Positions 8,022-15,445 of a stretch of 17,498 nt of DNA are shown here, in pieces. The notes beneath the pieces were generated by a model. That model was not told the origin of the DNA, did no database searches, and worked only from the letters and a program-made list of their open reading frames with translations. The position numbers and the translations under genes were made by a program. This DNA comes from Streptosporangiaceae bacterium (GTDB lineage Bacteria > Actinomycetota > Actinomycetes > Streptosporangiales > Streptosporangiaceae). Location of the stretch: the NCBI GenBank assembly GCA_030045295.1, contig JASIGD010000312.1:1-17498 (forward strand), in the 5' to 3' direction. Positions within the stretch are counted from its first letter, which is position 1. Every line of letters begins with the position of its first letter.

Positions 8022-8482
8022 CTACGCCTCCCGGATCTCCCTACCGCAGGCGCAAGCCACCGCGTGGCCTATCAGCGTGGCTGCCGACGTGCTCACGCCA
8101 CCGTGTATCGAAGCCTACATAGCGTCTGTCGGACGGACAACGGCTGGCCAGCGGCCCGGCTCCCCCGGTCGGCTAGGCCCTCAACCGCGGCCGGGACCGT
8201 ATCGTAACTGGTTCCTCTCCCGGGGTCGCAGACGCCGAATGGATGGCGTGCGGGTCGGACCGCCCGCGGCCCGGCGCTGACCTGGGTGAGCAGAACGAAA
8301 CCGAGATGGTCAAGGTGCATCCGGCTGTGCTTTCGGGACGGTTCGCCGGAGCGGGGAGGGAGCTGATCGTCGCGATGGCATCTGAGCTGCCGGGCGCCTC
8401 GGATAGCTGGTAGGTACCTGTCGGTTTGGCCTGGGGCGCGGTGCGGCCTAGGGCAGACGGCCGGCATCTGCCAGGCGGGACC
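8022..8482. other. 461-bp region between the P450 operon and the FUSC gene
   Basis: Apart from the candidate promoter near 8112-8140, no gene is supported. Two overlapping open frames, one per strand, cover most of it, but neither has a ribosome site, G/C third-position bias or recognisable protein sequence. The far part (8290-8480) lies just past the 3' end of the FUSC gene and shows no clear terminator. Confidence 0.5.
8112..8140 (-). promoter_or_regulatory. Possible promoter of the ferredoxin-reductase-P450 operon
   Basis: On the minus strand TTGTCC (8140-8135) and TAGGCT (8117-8112) are spaced by 17 nt. TAGGCT fits the TANNNT form usual for actinobacterial -10 boxes. Transcription would begin near 8105, giving a leader of about 84 nt to the ferredoxin ATG. 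A short inverted repeat TGTC-N5-GACA (8127-8139) overlaps the -35 and spacer and could be an operator. Not tested against a background model. Confidence 0.35.
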
Positions 8483-9652
8483 TCAAGGCGCTTCGTCCGG
8501 CGAGTCGAGCGGGCTGCTGACCTCGGCCAGGATCCGCTGGTTCATGGTCAGGATGGTCCCGAAGGTCAGCCATTGAGCCGGATCGTCTCGCCAGCGCTGC
8601 TGTGCCCGGGCCACCGCCTGGCCGGTCGCCTCGCCGGCCAGGCGGATCGCGTCGAAGAGCCGCTGCCGGTCGGCTGACTCGCCGGGAGACGCCGCCCACG
8701 CCACGTACGCCTGAATGGCTGACGCTGTGGAAACGAGCATGGCGCTGACGGCAGGCATCGGACGAGCCGCTGGCGCACCGTCCACGAGGGCCCGGGTGAT
8801 CGACCGCGTCTGGATGGCAATTCTGTCTCCGACCCGCAACGCCTCGTCCGCTTGCTCGAGCACCAGGCGTTGCCGGCGCGCCCGCGCGTTCCAGCGGGCA
8901 GTGAGCTGATGCCCCTCGTGGTCCCGCCTGGCCCTGGCGGTGGCCTCGGACAGTCCGAGTGCTTCCCGTCGCCAGGCCTGGGCCTGTTCGAGGGTCCATG
9001 CCGAGCCGATGGCCGAACCGATCCCGGTGAGGAGGTCGCGGCAGCGACGCAGCGGTGTCAGGACATCGGAGACCACGCGCTCCGGCGCGGGCGCCGAAGG
9101 GCTCACGAGCACGGCCAGCACGGCGATGGCGGAGCCGATCAACGTGTCCACTATGCGTCTGCCCCCGTAGTCCGGGGTGGCGCTGCCCACCGCGAAGACG
9201 AGCAGGGCGCTGACGGGGACCTGCACGACGCCCTGGGGGCCGAGGCGGAGGCTCCAGCCGAGGAGGAGGCCCGCGAAGACGATGATGGCGATGCTCCAGC
9301 CGCTCGGGGTGAGGAAATGGCCGACCGCCAACGCTGCGGCCACCCCCAACACCACCCCGACGACCCGCTGGAAGGCCCGCGAGAGCGAGTCGTAAACGGT
9401 CGGCTGGACGATCAGGATCACGGCCAGCGGCGCGAAGTAGGGCCGGCTGTGCGGATCGGCCAACAGCGCGACCGCCCAGGCAATCCCCGCGGCGACCGCC
9501 GCCTTGGCCGCCAGCAGGACTTGGGCGCGGCTGACGAGCACCGGCAGGACTGCGTTGGACCTAAAGGACGGCCGGAGGGTGCGCCAGCGGCGCCTGACCT
9601 GTTGCTGAGCCTGTCGGACCATCGTGGTATCTGACCCCCATCGGGCGGGCAT
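8483..9652 (-). CDS. FUSC-family membrane protein (aromatic acid exporter-like)
   Basis: A 389-residue membrane protein of the fusaric acid resistance/FUSC type, a family associated with export of aromatic acids and other small organics. The N-terminal half holds about six hydrophobic segments between residues 45 and 185, including VLLAAKAAVAAGIAWAVALL, RVVGVVLGVAAALAVGHFL and WSIAIIVFAGLLLGWSL, ending in the family-typical RRIVDTLIGSAIAVL. The C-terminal half (about 190-389) is a hydrophilic, Arg/Ala-rich helical cytoplasmic domain. FUSC exporters often have two such halves in about 650-750 residues, so this is a half-size version that may act as a dimer. The start is uncertain: ATG at 9652 has no clear ribosome site, and ATG at 9622 is equally possible. 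It is divergent from the hydrolase, with 341 bp between starts. Confidence 0.85.
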   Translation of the reverse strand: MPARWGSDTTMVRQAQQQVRRRWRTLRPSFRSNAVLPVLVSRAQVLLAAKAAVAAGIAWAVALLADPHSRPYFAPLAVILIVQPTVYDSLSRAFQRVVGVVLGVAAALAVGHFLTPSGWSIAIIVFAGLLLGWSLRLGPQGVVQVPVSALLVFAVGSATPDYGGRRIVDTLIGSAIAVLAVLVSPSAPAPERVVSDVLTPLRRCRDLLTGIGSAIGSAWTLEQAQAWRREALGLSEATARARRDHEGHQLTARWNARARRQRLVLEQADEALRVGDRIAIQTRSITRALVDGAPAARPMPAVSAMLVSTASAIQAYVAWAASPGESADRQRLFDAIRLAGEATGQAVARAQQRWRDDPAQWLTFGTILTMNQRILAEVSSPLDSPDEAP

Positions 9653-9993
9653 CGTCGTTGCAGGCGCTGTGCATTGCGCCAGTCCATCTGGGCGCAGGCT
9701 TCCACTCAGTTAGGCGCCGGTCAACGCCGGTCCTTGGTCAGGCAGCATCGTCCACGGCGTGCGGCCGTTTGTCTGCGACGTCGGCCGCGCGCTCGCCGTT
9801 TTCCGCGCCTGCCCGCACTGGGGGAAGCTGCATGCCCTCGACCGCGGCCGGTCGGCTCAGGCGTGCTCCAACTTGCTGCTCCAGCCGCTGGCGCTGCGTG
9901 CAGTCATCTTGCGGATACCGGTCGGCTGCGCTGATGGCGCAAGGTGGCTTGCGTGAAGGGGATTCGCTGGCGGCAGCCGCACGAGGAGTAGCG
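9653..9993. other. 341-bp divergent intergenic region
   Basis: This separates the FUSC gene (-) from the hydrolase (+) and should hold both promoters, but I see no convincing -35/-10 pair. The hydrolase frame stays open upstream to 9658. That extension has no ribosome site and is compositionally unlike the gene. In another plus frame, bases 9801-9842 encode a short segment resembling the C-terminus of FAD-linked lactone oxidases (reported separately). Confidence 0.45.
9801..9842 (+). pseudogene. Possible remnant of an FAD-linked lactone oxidase C-terminus
   Basis: In the frame of 9801, the translation contains VFRACPHWGKLHALD. The PHWGKLH block is characteristic of the C-terminal ALO domain of L-gulono/D-arabinono-1,4-lactone oxidases, where it follows Gly-Gly-Arg. 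No FAD domain, no start and no further family similarity are visible on either side. The match is short and was found by eye, so it may be chance. If real, it is a deletion remnant. Confidence 0.25.
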
Positions 9994-10845
9994 ATGCCCC
10001 ACGTCACTGTAGGCCGGGAAAACAGTGGTGACATCCGGCTCTACTACGAGGATCACGGGACGGGCCGTCCGGTCGTGTTGGTCCACGGGTACCTGGCTGA
10101 CGCGCATGCGTGGGAGAAGCAAGAACCGGCTCTGCTGAACGCGGGATACCGGGTCATCAGCTACGACCGGCGTGGGACTGGCCGGTCCAGCCGTCCTGCG
10201 GGTGGTTACGACTACGACACCCTCGCAGCCGACCTTGGCGCCCTGATCGAGGCGCTAGATATCGAGGACACGGTACTGGTGGGGTTCTGTGCTGGGACCG
10301 GAGAGGTGATCAGGTATCTCGCGAACAGTGGCTCACGGCGGGTTAGAGTCGCCGCGCTAATCGCGCCAGTGGAGCCGGACCCCCCGCCAGAAAATCCGGG
10401 CTCGGACCGTGCTCAAGGCGACCGGATGTTCGCGGACGAACTTCCCAGTTCTCTTGCGGCCGACCGCCCTGCCGCCATCAAGACGTTCCTTGACCTCTCG
10501 TACAACCTAGACGTGCTTGGCGGTTGGAACGTCAGCGATCAGGCCTGGCAGAACAGCTTTCACGTCGCCGTTGGGATCTCGGCGGCCGCGGCTCTGGGCG
10601 GCGCTCTCGCGTTGCAGGAAGACTTCCGCGCCGATCTCCTGCGCATCGTGATCCCGGTCCTGGTGGTACAGGGCTCGCAAGACAGGGTCATGCCGCCAGC
10701 GACCGCCGGGCAGGTGCTCGCGGCCGGGCTCGTAAGGGCCAGCCTCGTCGAGATTGCCGGCGGCCCGCACGCAATTATCTGGACCCACGCGCCCGAAGTG
10801 AACGACGCGCTTCTGGCCTTCTTGGGTGGTCTGGAACGTAGTTAG
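9994..10845 (+). CDS. Alpha/beta hydrolase with Cys at the nucleophile position
   Basis: A 283-residue alpha/beta-hydrolase of the arylesterase/cofactor-free haloperoxidase-like group. The start at 9994 is set by GAGGAG at 9983-9988. Motifs in order are the oxyanion loop VLVHGYLADAHAW (about 28-40), the strand YDRRGTGRSSRP (58-69), the nucleophile elbow GFCAGTGE (97-104), the acid VQGSQDR with Asp230, and the base GGPH with His259. The elbow normally reads G-x-S-x-G, but here codon 10288-10290 is TGT, giving Cys99. Asp and His remain in place, so a working Cys-His-Asp triad, as in dienelactone hydrolase, is conceivable; loss of esterase activity is the alternative. A TetR regulator lies 170 bp downstream on the same strand and a FUSC exporter is divergent upstream. 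Substrate unknown. Confidence 0.93.
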   Translation: MPHVTVGRENSGDIRLYYEDHGTGRPVVLVHGYLADAHAWEKQEPALLNAGYRVISYDRRGTGRSSRPAGGYDYDTLAADLGALIEALDIEDTVLVGFCAGTGEVIRYLANSGSRRVRVAALIAPVEPDPPPENPGSDRAQGDRMFADELPSSLAADRPAAIKTFLDLSYNLDVLGGWNVSDQAWQNSFHVAVGISAAAALGGALALQEDFRADLLRIVIPVLVVQGSQDRVMPPATAGQVLAAGLVRASLVEIAGGPHAIIWTHAPEVNDALLAFLGGLERS

Positions 10846-10888
10846 CCGGGGCTGGCGTCCGCCCCCGCATCTTGACTGCATGAGCCGA

Positions 10889-10910
10889 CTCCGCGAACAC
10901 GTGTGCGGAG
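10889..10910 (+). terminator. Possible stem-loop after the hydrolase
   Basis: A perfect 6-bp stem (10889-10894 with 10905-10910) encloses a 10-nt loop containing ACACGTGT, 43 nt after the hydrolase stop. There is no T-run. It is a moderate candidate for separating hydrolase and TetR transcription. Confidence 0.3.
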
Positions 10911-10979
10911 GATCCTGCACTCATTCGGCGTGCCACAAAGGGCGGACTTGCGCGGCCTAGCCCGTCGCTGGTGCAGAAA

Positions 10980-11016
10980 TTGACATCGATCAAGGTGACT
11001 AGTCATATTGGGCCTA
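10980..11016 (+). promoter_or_regulatory. Leaderless-type promoter and palindromic operator of the TetR gene
   Basis: A perfect -35 TTGACA (10980-10985) is followed after 18 nt by CATATT (11004-11009). Initiation 7 nt further falls on the A of the ATG at 11016, and no ribosome site precedes that ATG, so the transcript is probably leaderless. The 10-bp perfect palindrome TGACTAGTCA (10996-11005) fills the end of the spacer and touches the -10, exactly where a repressor would block polymerase. Autorepression by the TetR protein is a reasonable inference. Confidence 0.6.
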
Positions 11017-11606
11017 TGGCCCGGCCGAGCGTGAAGCAGGAGATCATCGACGCTGGCCTTCGTGAGCTGCACGCGCGGGGATACGCCGCGTGCTCAGTCG
11101 AGGACATCACGAAGGCAGCCGGCGTACCCAAGGGCTCGTTCTACAACCACTTTGCGAGCAAGGAAGACTTCGCAGTCGAAGCCGTCCGCCGCTACTTCGA
11201 GATCTCCGGCTGGCCAGTGTCATTCGAATCCGCGTCGGCGGTCGGGCGCCTGCGAGCCGGGTTCACCGCGCTCTATGACGGTGCTCGAGACCGCTCCTAC
11301 AGCCGCGGGTGCATGTGGGGAAACTTGGCGAACGAGATCGCCGACCACAGCGCCGCCATCCGCGCCGAACTAGCCGAGGGCCTGGACGCCTGGTCCGCGA
11401 TCGTGACCGAGCTTGTCACTCAGGCGCAGATGACCGGAGAGCTAAGCCCTGCGGGCGATCCCGCCCAGATCGGCCGCTTCATCGTCAACGCCTGGGAAGG
11501 CGCGCTGATGCGATCGCGGGTGGTCCGTACCGGAGAGCCGATTGAGGACTTCTTCGAGATGATCTTTGGCTCGCTGCTGAGCGAACCAGCCGTCAGCGCC
11601 AGCTGA
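11016..11606 (+). CDS. TetR/AcrR-family transcriptional regulator
   Basis: A 196-residue one-component regulator. The N-terminal DNA-binding domain (about residues 5-50) contains the helix-turn-helix SVEDITKAAGVPKGSFYNHFASKEDF, typical of TetR proteins. The C-terminal ligand domain contains RGCMWGNLANEIADHSAAIRAEL, the pattern of the NemR/YxaF-like C-terminal family, whose members often sense reactive or hydrophobic small molecules. ATG at 11016 is preferred over the in-frame GTG at 10971: the DNA-binding domain starts right after it, and the predicted transcription start coincides with it. The longer form would also place promoter elements inside the coding region. Likely targets are its own promoter and perhaps the hydrolase or FUSC gene upstream, which is inferred from position only. 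Confidence 0.92.
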   Translation: MARPSVKQEIIDAGLRELHARGYAACSVEDITKAAGVPKGSFYNHFASKEDFAVEAVRRYFEISGWPVSFESASAVGRLRAGFTALYDGARDRSYSRGCMWGNLANEIADHSAAIRAELAEGLDAWSAIVTELVTQAQMTGELSPAGDPAQIGRFIVNAWEGALMRSRVVRTGEPIEDFFEMIFGSLLSEPAVSAS

Positions 11607-11643
11607 GCAGGGAGATCAGCGCTCAACCACCGGGTATACATCT

Positions 11644-11671
11644 TCGCGCCGTTTGACCGCCTCTGGCGCGA
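11644..11671 (+). terminator. Possible stem-loop after the TetR gene
   Basis: A 7-bp perfect stem (11644-11650 with 11665-11671) closes a 14-nt loop, 38 nt after the TetR stop. No T-run follows. The loop contains the first copy of an 11-bp repeat found again ahead of the LuxR gene, so a regulatory role is also possible. Confidence 0.3.
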
Positions 11672-11721
11672 CATGAAACCAGGCCTGATGGTACGCATCC
11701 GAGGTGTTTGACCGCCAGAGG
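11651..11721 (+). repeat. Direct and inverted repeats ahead of the LuxR-type regulator
   Basis: GTTTGACCGCC occurs at 11651-11661 and again at 11706-11716, 55 bp apart (about five helical turns). The first copy runs into CCTCTGGCG (11660-11668), whose exact reverse complement CGCCAGAGG occurs at 11713-11721 beside the second copy. Such paired boxes can be binding sites for a regulator of the following gene. Confidence 0.4.
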
Positions 11722-11757
11722 TATCAAGCTGGCCGGAAGGTCGCTAAGCTCATCAAT

Positions 11758-14592
11758 ATGACTGGTCGTCTTAGCTGTGACGAGAGCCCGGCTCCCGACA
11801 CCGGGAATGCGATGGCGGTGCCGGCAGTGACCAGTCTGGCCAGCCTGGTGGGCCGGGACAAGGAGAAGGCCCGGCTCAGGAACCTGGCATCGCCAAAGTA
11901 CGGGGAAACCCGCGTCCTGCTGCTCCTGGGCGAGCCAGGTGTAGGCAAGACGGCGCTGCTGACCGAGGCTGCCGCAGAGGCCAGATCCGGCGGGATGCGT
12001 CATCTTGGCGCCACGGGCCGGGAATCTGAACAGGACATCCCATTCTCCGGGCTCCACCAGCTGCTGCGGCCTGTGCTCCGGTACATCCCCGAACTGCCGA
12101 CGCGGCAGGCGGCCACACTGCGCGGCCTCTTCGCGCTAGCTGGTGACTCCTTGACCTCTGATGCCCTGCTGATCGAGATTGCCGTGCTCACGCTGCTGTC
12201 AGTTGCCTCGGAGCATGCGCCCGTGCTGGTTACGGCCGATGACGCGCAGTGGCTGGACCAGGCATCGCTTGACGCGCTGACCTTCACAGCCCGGCGCCTG
12301 GAGGAAGAGCGCATCGTGCTCCTGGTGAGCGCGCGCGGGATGACCGCGCCACCTGGCCTTGAGCGGGACTTCCCGCAGATGTTGCTCGAACCGCTGCAGC
12401 TAGCAGACGCAGGGCGTCTCCTGGACTCACAGCATCAGCCGCCGCGAGGGCGGCTCCGGGAGCAGGTAATCTCCCAGGCCGCCGGCAACCCCCTAGCACT
12501 CATCGAGCTCTCAAAGATGGTCGCCGCAGACCCGAGCGCCGGGCGTCGCTGTGCAACTGAGCTGCTGCCCCTGACCAGCCAGCTGACCACCATCATGGCT
12601 GGCCGCTACAACGCCATGCCAGAACAGGCAAGAGCAGGGCTATTGCTTGCGGCGGCTGCCGACAACGGCGACGTCACGGCGCACGCCGGTGACTTGACGA
12701 TGGAGACACTCATCCACGCGGAGGCGGCGGGCGTGGTCCGGGTCGACGCTTCGGGCGCCCAGTTCACCCATCCGCTCGCGCGATCGGCTGTGTACCACTG
12801 TGCTCCGTTCGCCGAGCGGGCAGCGGCCCACCTGAGAATCGCGGACGGCGTGCGCGACCGGCCCGACCGATACGCATGGCACCTGGCTGCCGCGGCAATG
12901 GGGCCCGACGAACAGGTCGCCGCGCTGCTCGAGGACAGCGCCGCGATGGCGCAGCGCCGCGGCGGCGTCGCAGCAGCCGCTCGGGCGATGGAACGCGCCG
13001 CCGAACTTACCCCGGCCGAGTGCGACAAGGCCAGGCGGCTACTCGCGGCTGCCGATCTTGCCCGCTCGGCCGGGCAGTCCGACTGGGTACGCGAGATGGC
13101 CGGCAAAGCCCTGGACCTGACCTGTGATCCGGCCATGCGTACTGCGGCTCGGCTGAAGGTCGGCTGGTCACTGCTGTGGTCGGGACAGCCCACTGAGGCG
13201 CTGGACGCTCTGCTATCTGTGGCTGAGGCATCACAGACCGAGCTCGATACAGCCTGGGATGCAGCGGCGATGGCCGCCACAATCGGTCACCAGACCGGCA
13301 TCCTCGAGGCCTGCGCCAGGGTGCAAGCCACTGCAGAGCTGCTGGACCACACCCGCGTCACCGACCCGTCAGACGAAAGTGCGGTAGCCACCCGTGCCGA
13401 CGAAGCCCGCATGTGGATCTGGGTATGCGCTGACCCGTTCGGAGGCCGCTCCCGCACCGTCCCCTACCTGCGCAGGATCGCCCGCGGTACTGTGCAGGAC
13501 ATGGCCCGGGTCGGCGGCGCCGCCTGGAGCCTGGACGAGACGGAGCTGGCGGTAAGCGTGCTGCGTCAGGCGCTCAGCCGACTGAGCGCCCCGGGCGTTC
13601 GGGGTGCCAGCGGGGCTGTGCTGTCCTGCCTGGAGTGGGCGTGTGCCGACAGCGGCCGCTGGGATGAGGCACTCGACACTGCACGCAGGGCCAGCGACAT
13701 TGCAGCGGCCTACAAGATGGAGGCCGTGTCCAGCCAGGCTGACCTGGTGACTGCCACCGTCGCGGCGATGCGGGGGGAGATCAGTGCTGTAACGCCGCTG
13801 CTGGCCCGGGCGACCGCTGATGCGGACCAAGCCGTATACCGGGGATTTGCCGCCAGGGCCCGACACGCGGCGGGCCTGGCAGCTCTCGCCAAGGGGCGGT
13901 ATGTGGCGGCCTACGCGCAACTCAGCAAGCAGTTCGCCGCCGACGGGACGCCGCTGCACTATCACTTCTCGTATTACGCCATCGCTGATTACGCAGCCGC
14001 GGCTGCCCGGGCTGAACGTCGGCTCGAGGCCCGGAACCAGGTAGAGGGCGCGCTGGCGCTAGTGGGCCCGGATCCCGGTCCGAGGCTTGAGCAACTGGCC
14101 GCCCGCGCCCGCGCGCTGCTGGCAGATCCGGCCGAGGCCTGGAGGCACTTCACTGCCGGCCTGGCTGATCCTGCCGGCGAAGCCTGGCCGTTCGAGCGAG
14201 CGCAGCTGCAGCTCGACTACGGCGAGTGGCTCCGGCGGCAGCGACGGATCAACGAGGCCAAGCCTGTCCTCACATCGGCGTTCGACACTTTCATCCGGCT
14301 CGGTTCAGCCCCGTGGGCGCGACGAGCGGACTCCGAACTGCGCGCTTGCGGCGTGAGACTCGAAGCGGCTCCGGCCCCTTCGAGTGCCCTTGACGATCTC
14401 ACGCCTCAGCAGCGCGAGATCGCGATCCTCGCCAGCCACGGCCTCACCAATAGCGAGATCGCTGACCGCCTGTTCCTGTCCCCCCGAACCGTCGCCTCGC
14501 ACCTGCACCGGTCCTACCCCAAACTGGGCATTGCGAGACGTCATCAGCTCCGCAGTCTGATAGACCCGGCCGACACGTTTAAGGTCAGCTGA
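11758..14592 (+). CDS. LuxR-family regulator with ATPase domain (LAL type)
   Basis: A large ATP-dependent transcription activator of 944 residues, in the usual range for the LAL group. The N-terminal AAA-type ATPase module shows Walker A GEPGVGKT (58-65) and Walker B VLVTADDAQWLD with Asp161-Asp162. A long Ala-rich helical middle region (about 300-870), resembling TPR-like repeats, probably senses a ligand or partner. The C-terminal LuxR helix-turn-helix (about 878-940) contains LTPQQREIAILASHGLTNSEIADRLFLSPRTVASHL. The start is uncertain: ATG at 11758 is chosen because TAAGCT at 11745-11750 could serve as the -10 of a leaderless transcript. An in-frame GTG lies at 11704 and an ATG at 11809. 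LAL proteins often control catabolic or secondary-metabolite clusters, but no obvious cluster adjoins it. It shares an exact 23-bp stretch with the DUF3024 remnant downstream. Confidence 0.93.
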   Translation: MTGRLSCDESPAPDTGNAMAVPAVTSLASLVGRDKEKARLRNLASPKYGETRVLLLLGEPGVGKTALLTEAAAEARSGGMRHLGATGRESEQDIPFSGLHQLLRPVLRYIPELPTRQAATLRGLFALAGDSLTSDALLIEIAVLTLLSVASEHAPVLVTADDAQWLDQASLDALTFTARRLEEERIVLLVSARGMTAPPGLERDFPQMLLEPLQLADAGRLLDSQHQPPRGRLREQVISQAAGNPLALIELSKMVAADPSAGRRCATELLPLTSQLTTIMAGRYNAMPEQARAGLLLAAAADNGDVTAHAGDLTMETLIHAEAAGVVRVDASGAQFTHPLARSAVYHCAPFAERAAAHLRIADGVRDRPDRYAWHLAAAAMGPDEQVAALLEDSAAMAQRRGGVAAAARAMERAAELTPAECDKARRLLAAADLARSAGQSDWVREMAGKALDLTCDPAMRTAARLKVGWSLLWSGQPTEALDALLSVAEASQTELDTAWDAAAMAATIGHQTGILEACARVQATAELLDHTRVTDPSDESAVATRADEARMWIWVCADPFGGRSRTVPYLRRIARGTVQDMARVGGAAWSLDETELAVSVLRQALSRLSAPGVRGASGAVLSCLEWACADSGRWDEALDTARRASDIAAAYKMEAVSSQADLVTATVAAMRGEISAVTPLLARATADADQAVYRGFAARARHAAGLAALAKGRYVAAYAQLSKQFAADGTPLHYHFSYYAIADYAAAAARAERRLEARNQVEGALALVGPDPGPRLEQLAARARALLADPAEAWRHFTAGLADPAGEAWPFERAQLQLDYGEWLRRQRRINEAKPVLTSAFDTFIRLGSAPWARRADSELRACGVRLEAAPAPSSALDDLTPQQREIAILASHGLTNSEIADRLFLSPRTVASHLHRSYPKLGIARRHQLRSLIDPADTFKVS
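13871..13893 (+). repeat. 23-bp exact repeat, copy 1 (inside the LuxR-type gene)
   Basis: This 23-bp stretch is identical to 15447-15469 and encodes GLAALAK in the LuxR frame. Both copies use the same codons, including the GCA and GCT that are uncommon in this GC-rich DNA. Identity stops sharply at both ends. Confidence 0.8.
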
Positions 14593-15000
14593 CAGCCCAG
14601 ATCCGGGGCAAGTAGGGCCAGCGGACTCCGCGCCGGGCACGCAGAACCGCGCCCGGCCAGGAGAACGGCGATGCCGCCAGGATCGCAAATGCTATCGGGC
14701 GGGCCGCACTATCCACACAATGACTGCACTCGGCTGCAACCGTGCAGGAAGACGCGGAGCGCGGTATTGGGTCGTGCGGACACCAGGCGTTCTGCACCCG
14801 GCACAACGGCAGGCGGCGATAGCAAGAACTGTCAGGAGACGGGCAGTGACGTTCATGCCGGAGCGACACCCGCAGATATTTACTCCTAAGAACCAGGCCC
14901 GACGGCACCGCGTCGGCCGAGTGCAGTCAAGCGGCGGATACCCCGGCTGGGTCCGCCAGCCAGATCCTGGTGAGCACGGCTAAGGGGAAGGACCCACGTA
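14593..15000. other. 408-bp intergenic region before the tautomerase gene
   Basis: A 72-codon frame at 14671-14889 has a good AGGAGA ribosome-like site (14659-14664), but only about 60% of its third positions are G or C and its protein is not recognisable, so I do not call it a gene. A perfect 10-bp palindrome GTCAGCTGAC (14584-14593) straddles the LuxR stop. No convincing promoter is visible, although TTCATG and GATATT spaced by 17 nt near 14854-14882 are possible. Confidence 0.4.
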
Positions 15001-15444
15001 ATGCCAATGATCGATGTGTACGCCACGGCGGGCACGTTCGCAGACAAGCACCAGCTCGCCAGGGACCTGGCGGCGGCCTTGATGGCCATCGAGGAAGTCC
15101 CGGACATCCCAATGTTCCGGCAGAACACGGCCGGCTTCGTCCACGAGCTGCCCGCGGGCGACCTGTCGAACGTAGAAGGCGCGTCGGACTATGTCCGCGT
15201 CCAGGTGCTGACCAACGCCGGAGCACTTGACCGCGCCAAGCAGCTCGCGGTGGTGAGCCAGTTCACCAGCATGATCGCGCAGGCCGCCCAGAACCCGGCG
15301 CTGGCCAGCCGCACGTGGGTGCTGCTGACCGAGGCGGTGCCCGGCGGATGGGGCCTGAACGGTCACGCCAGCACCAACGACGAGCTCGTCGCGGCGGCCC
15401 GCCAGCAGATCGCCGAACTCCAGGCCAAGGCACAAGGAGACTAA
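15001..15444 (+). CDS. Tautomerase-fold protein
   Basis: A 147-residue protein of the tautomerase/4-oxalocrotonate tautomerase superfamily, whose members use the N-terminal Pro exposed after Met removal as general base or acid on keto-enol or halogenated acid substrates. It begins MPMIDVY, so Pro2 is correctly placed. Two beta-alpha-beta units are suggested: residues 2-65 and about 66-135, the second containing VRVQVLTNAGALD and WVLLTEAVPGGWGLNG, a segment common in larger actinobacterial tautomerases. The start at 15001 is supported by AGGGGAAGGA ending about 7 nt upstream. It stands alone between the LuxR-type regulator and a broken DUF3024 gene. The substrate cannot be inferred. Confidence 0.9.
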   Translation: MPMIDVYATAGTFADKHQLARDLAAALMAIEEVPDIPMFRQNTAGFVHELPAGDLSNVEGASDYVRVQVLTNAGALDRAKQLAVVSQFTSMIAQAAQNPALASRTWVLLTEAVPGGWGLNGHASTNDELVAAARQQIAELQAKAQGD

Positions 15445-15445
15445 G

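Noticed and set aside
7082..8122. 346-codon plus-strand open frame
   Set aside because: It is antisense to the reductase and ferredoxin, Ser/Arg/Pro-rich with no domain; the opposite strand carries clear motifs.
8093..8467. 124-codon minus-strand frame between the P450 operon and FUSC
   Set aside because: No ribosome site, poor third-position bias and no recognisable protein; it would also cover the likely operon promoter.
9658..9993. Upstream extension of the hydrolase frame
   Set aside because: ATG 9994 has a clear GAGGAG site and begins at the normal N-terminus; the extension is Ser/Arg-rich and lacks a ribosome site.
10971..11015. GTG start giving TetR 15 extra residues
   Set aside because: It would put the -35, -10 and palindrome inside the coding region; the DNA-binding domain begins just after ATG 11016.
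14671..14889. 72-codon plus frame with a good AGGAGA site
   Set aside because: Third-position G/C is only about 60%, and the translation has no recognisable features; kept as a remark in the intergenic entry.
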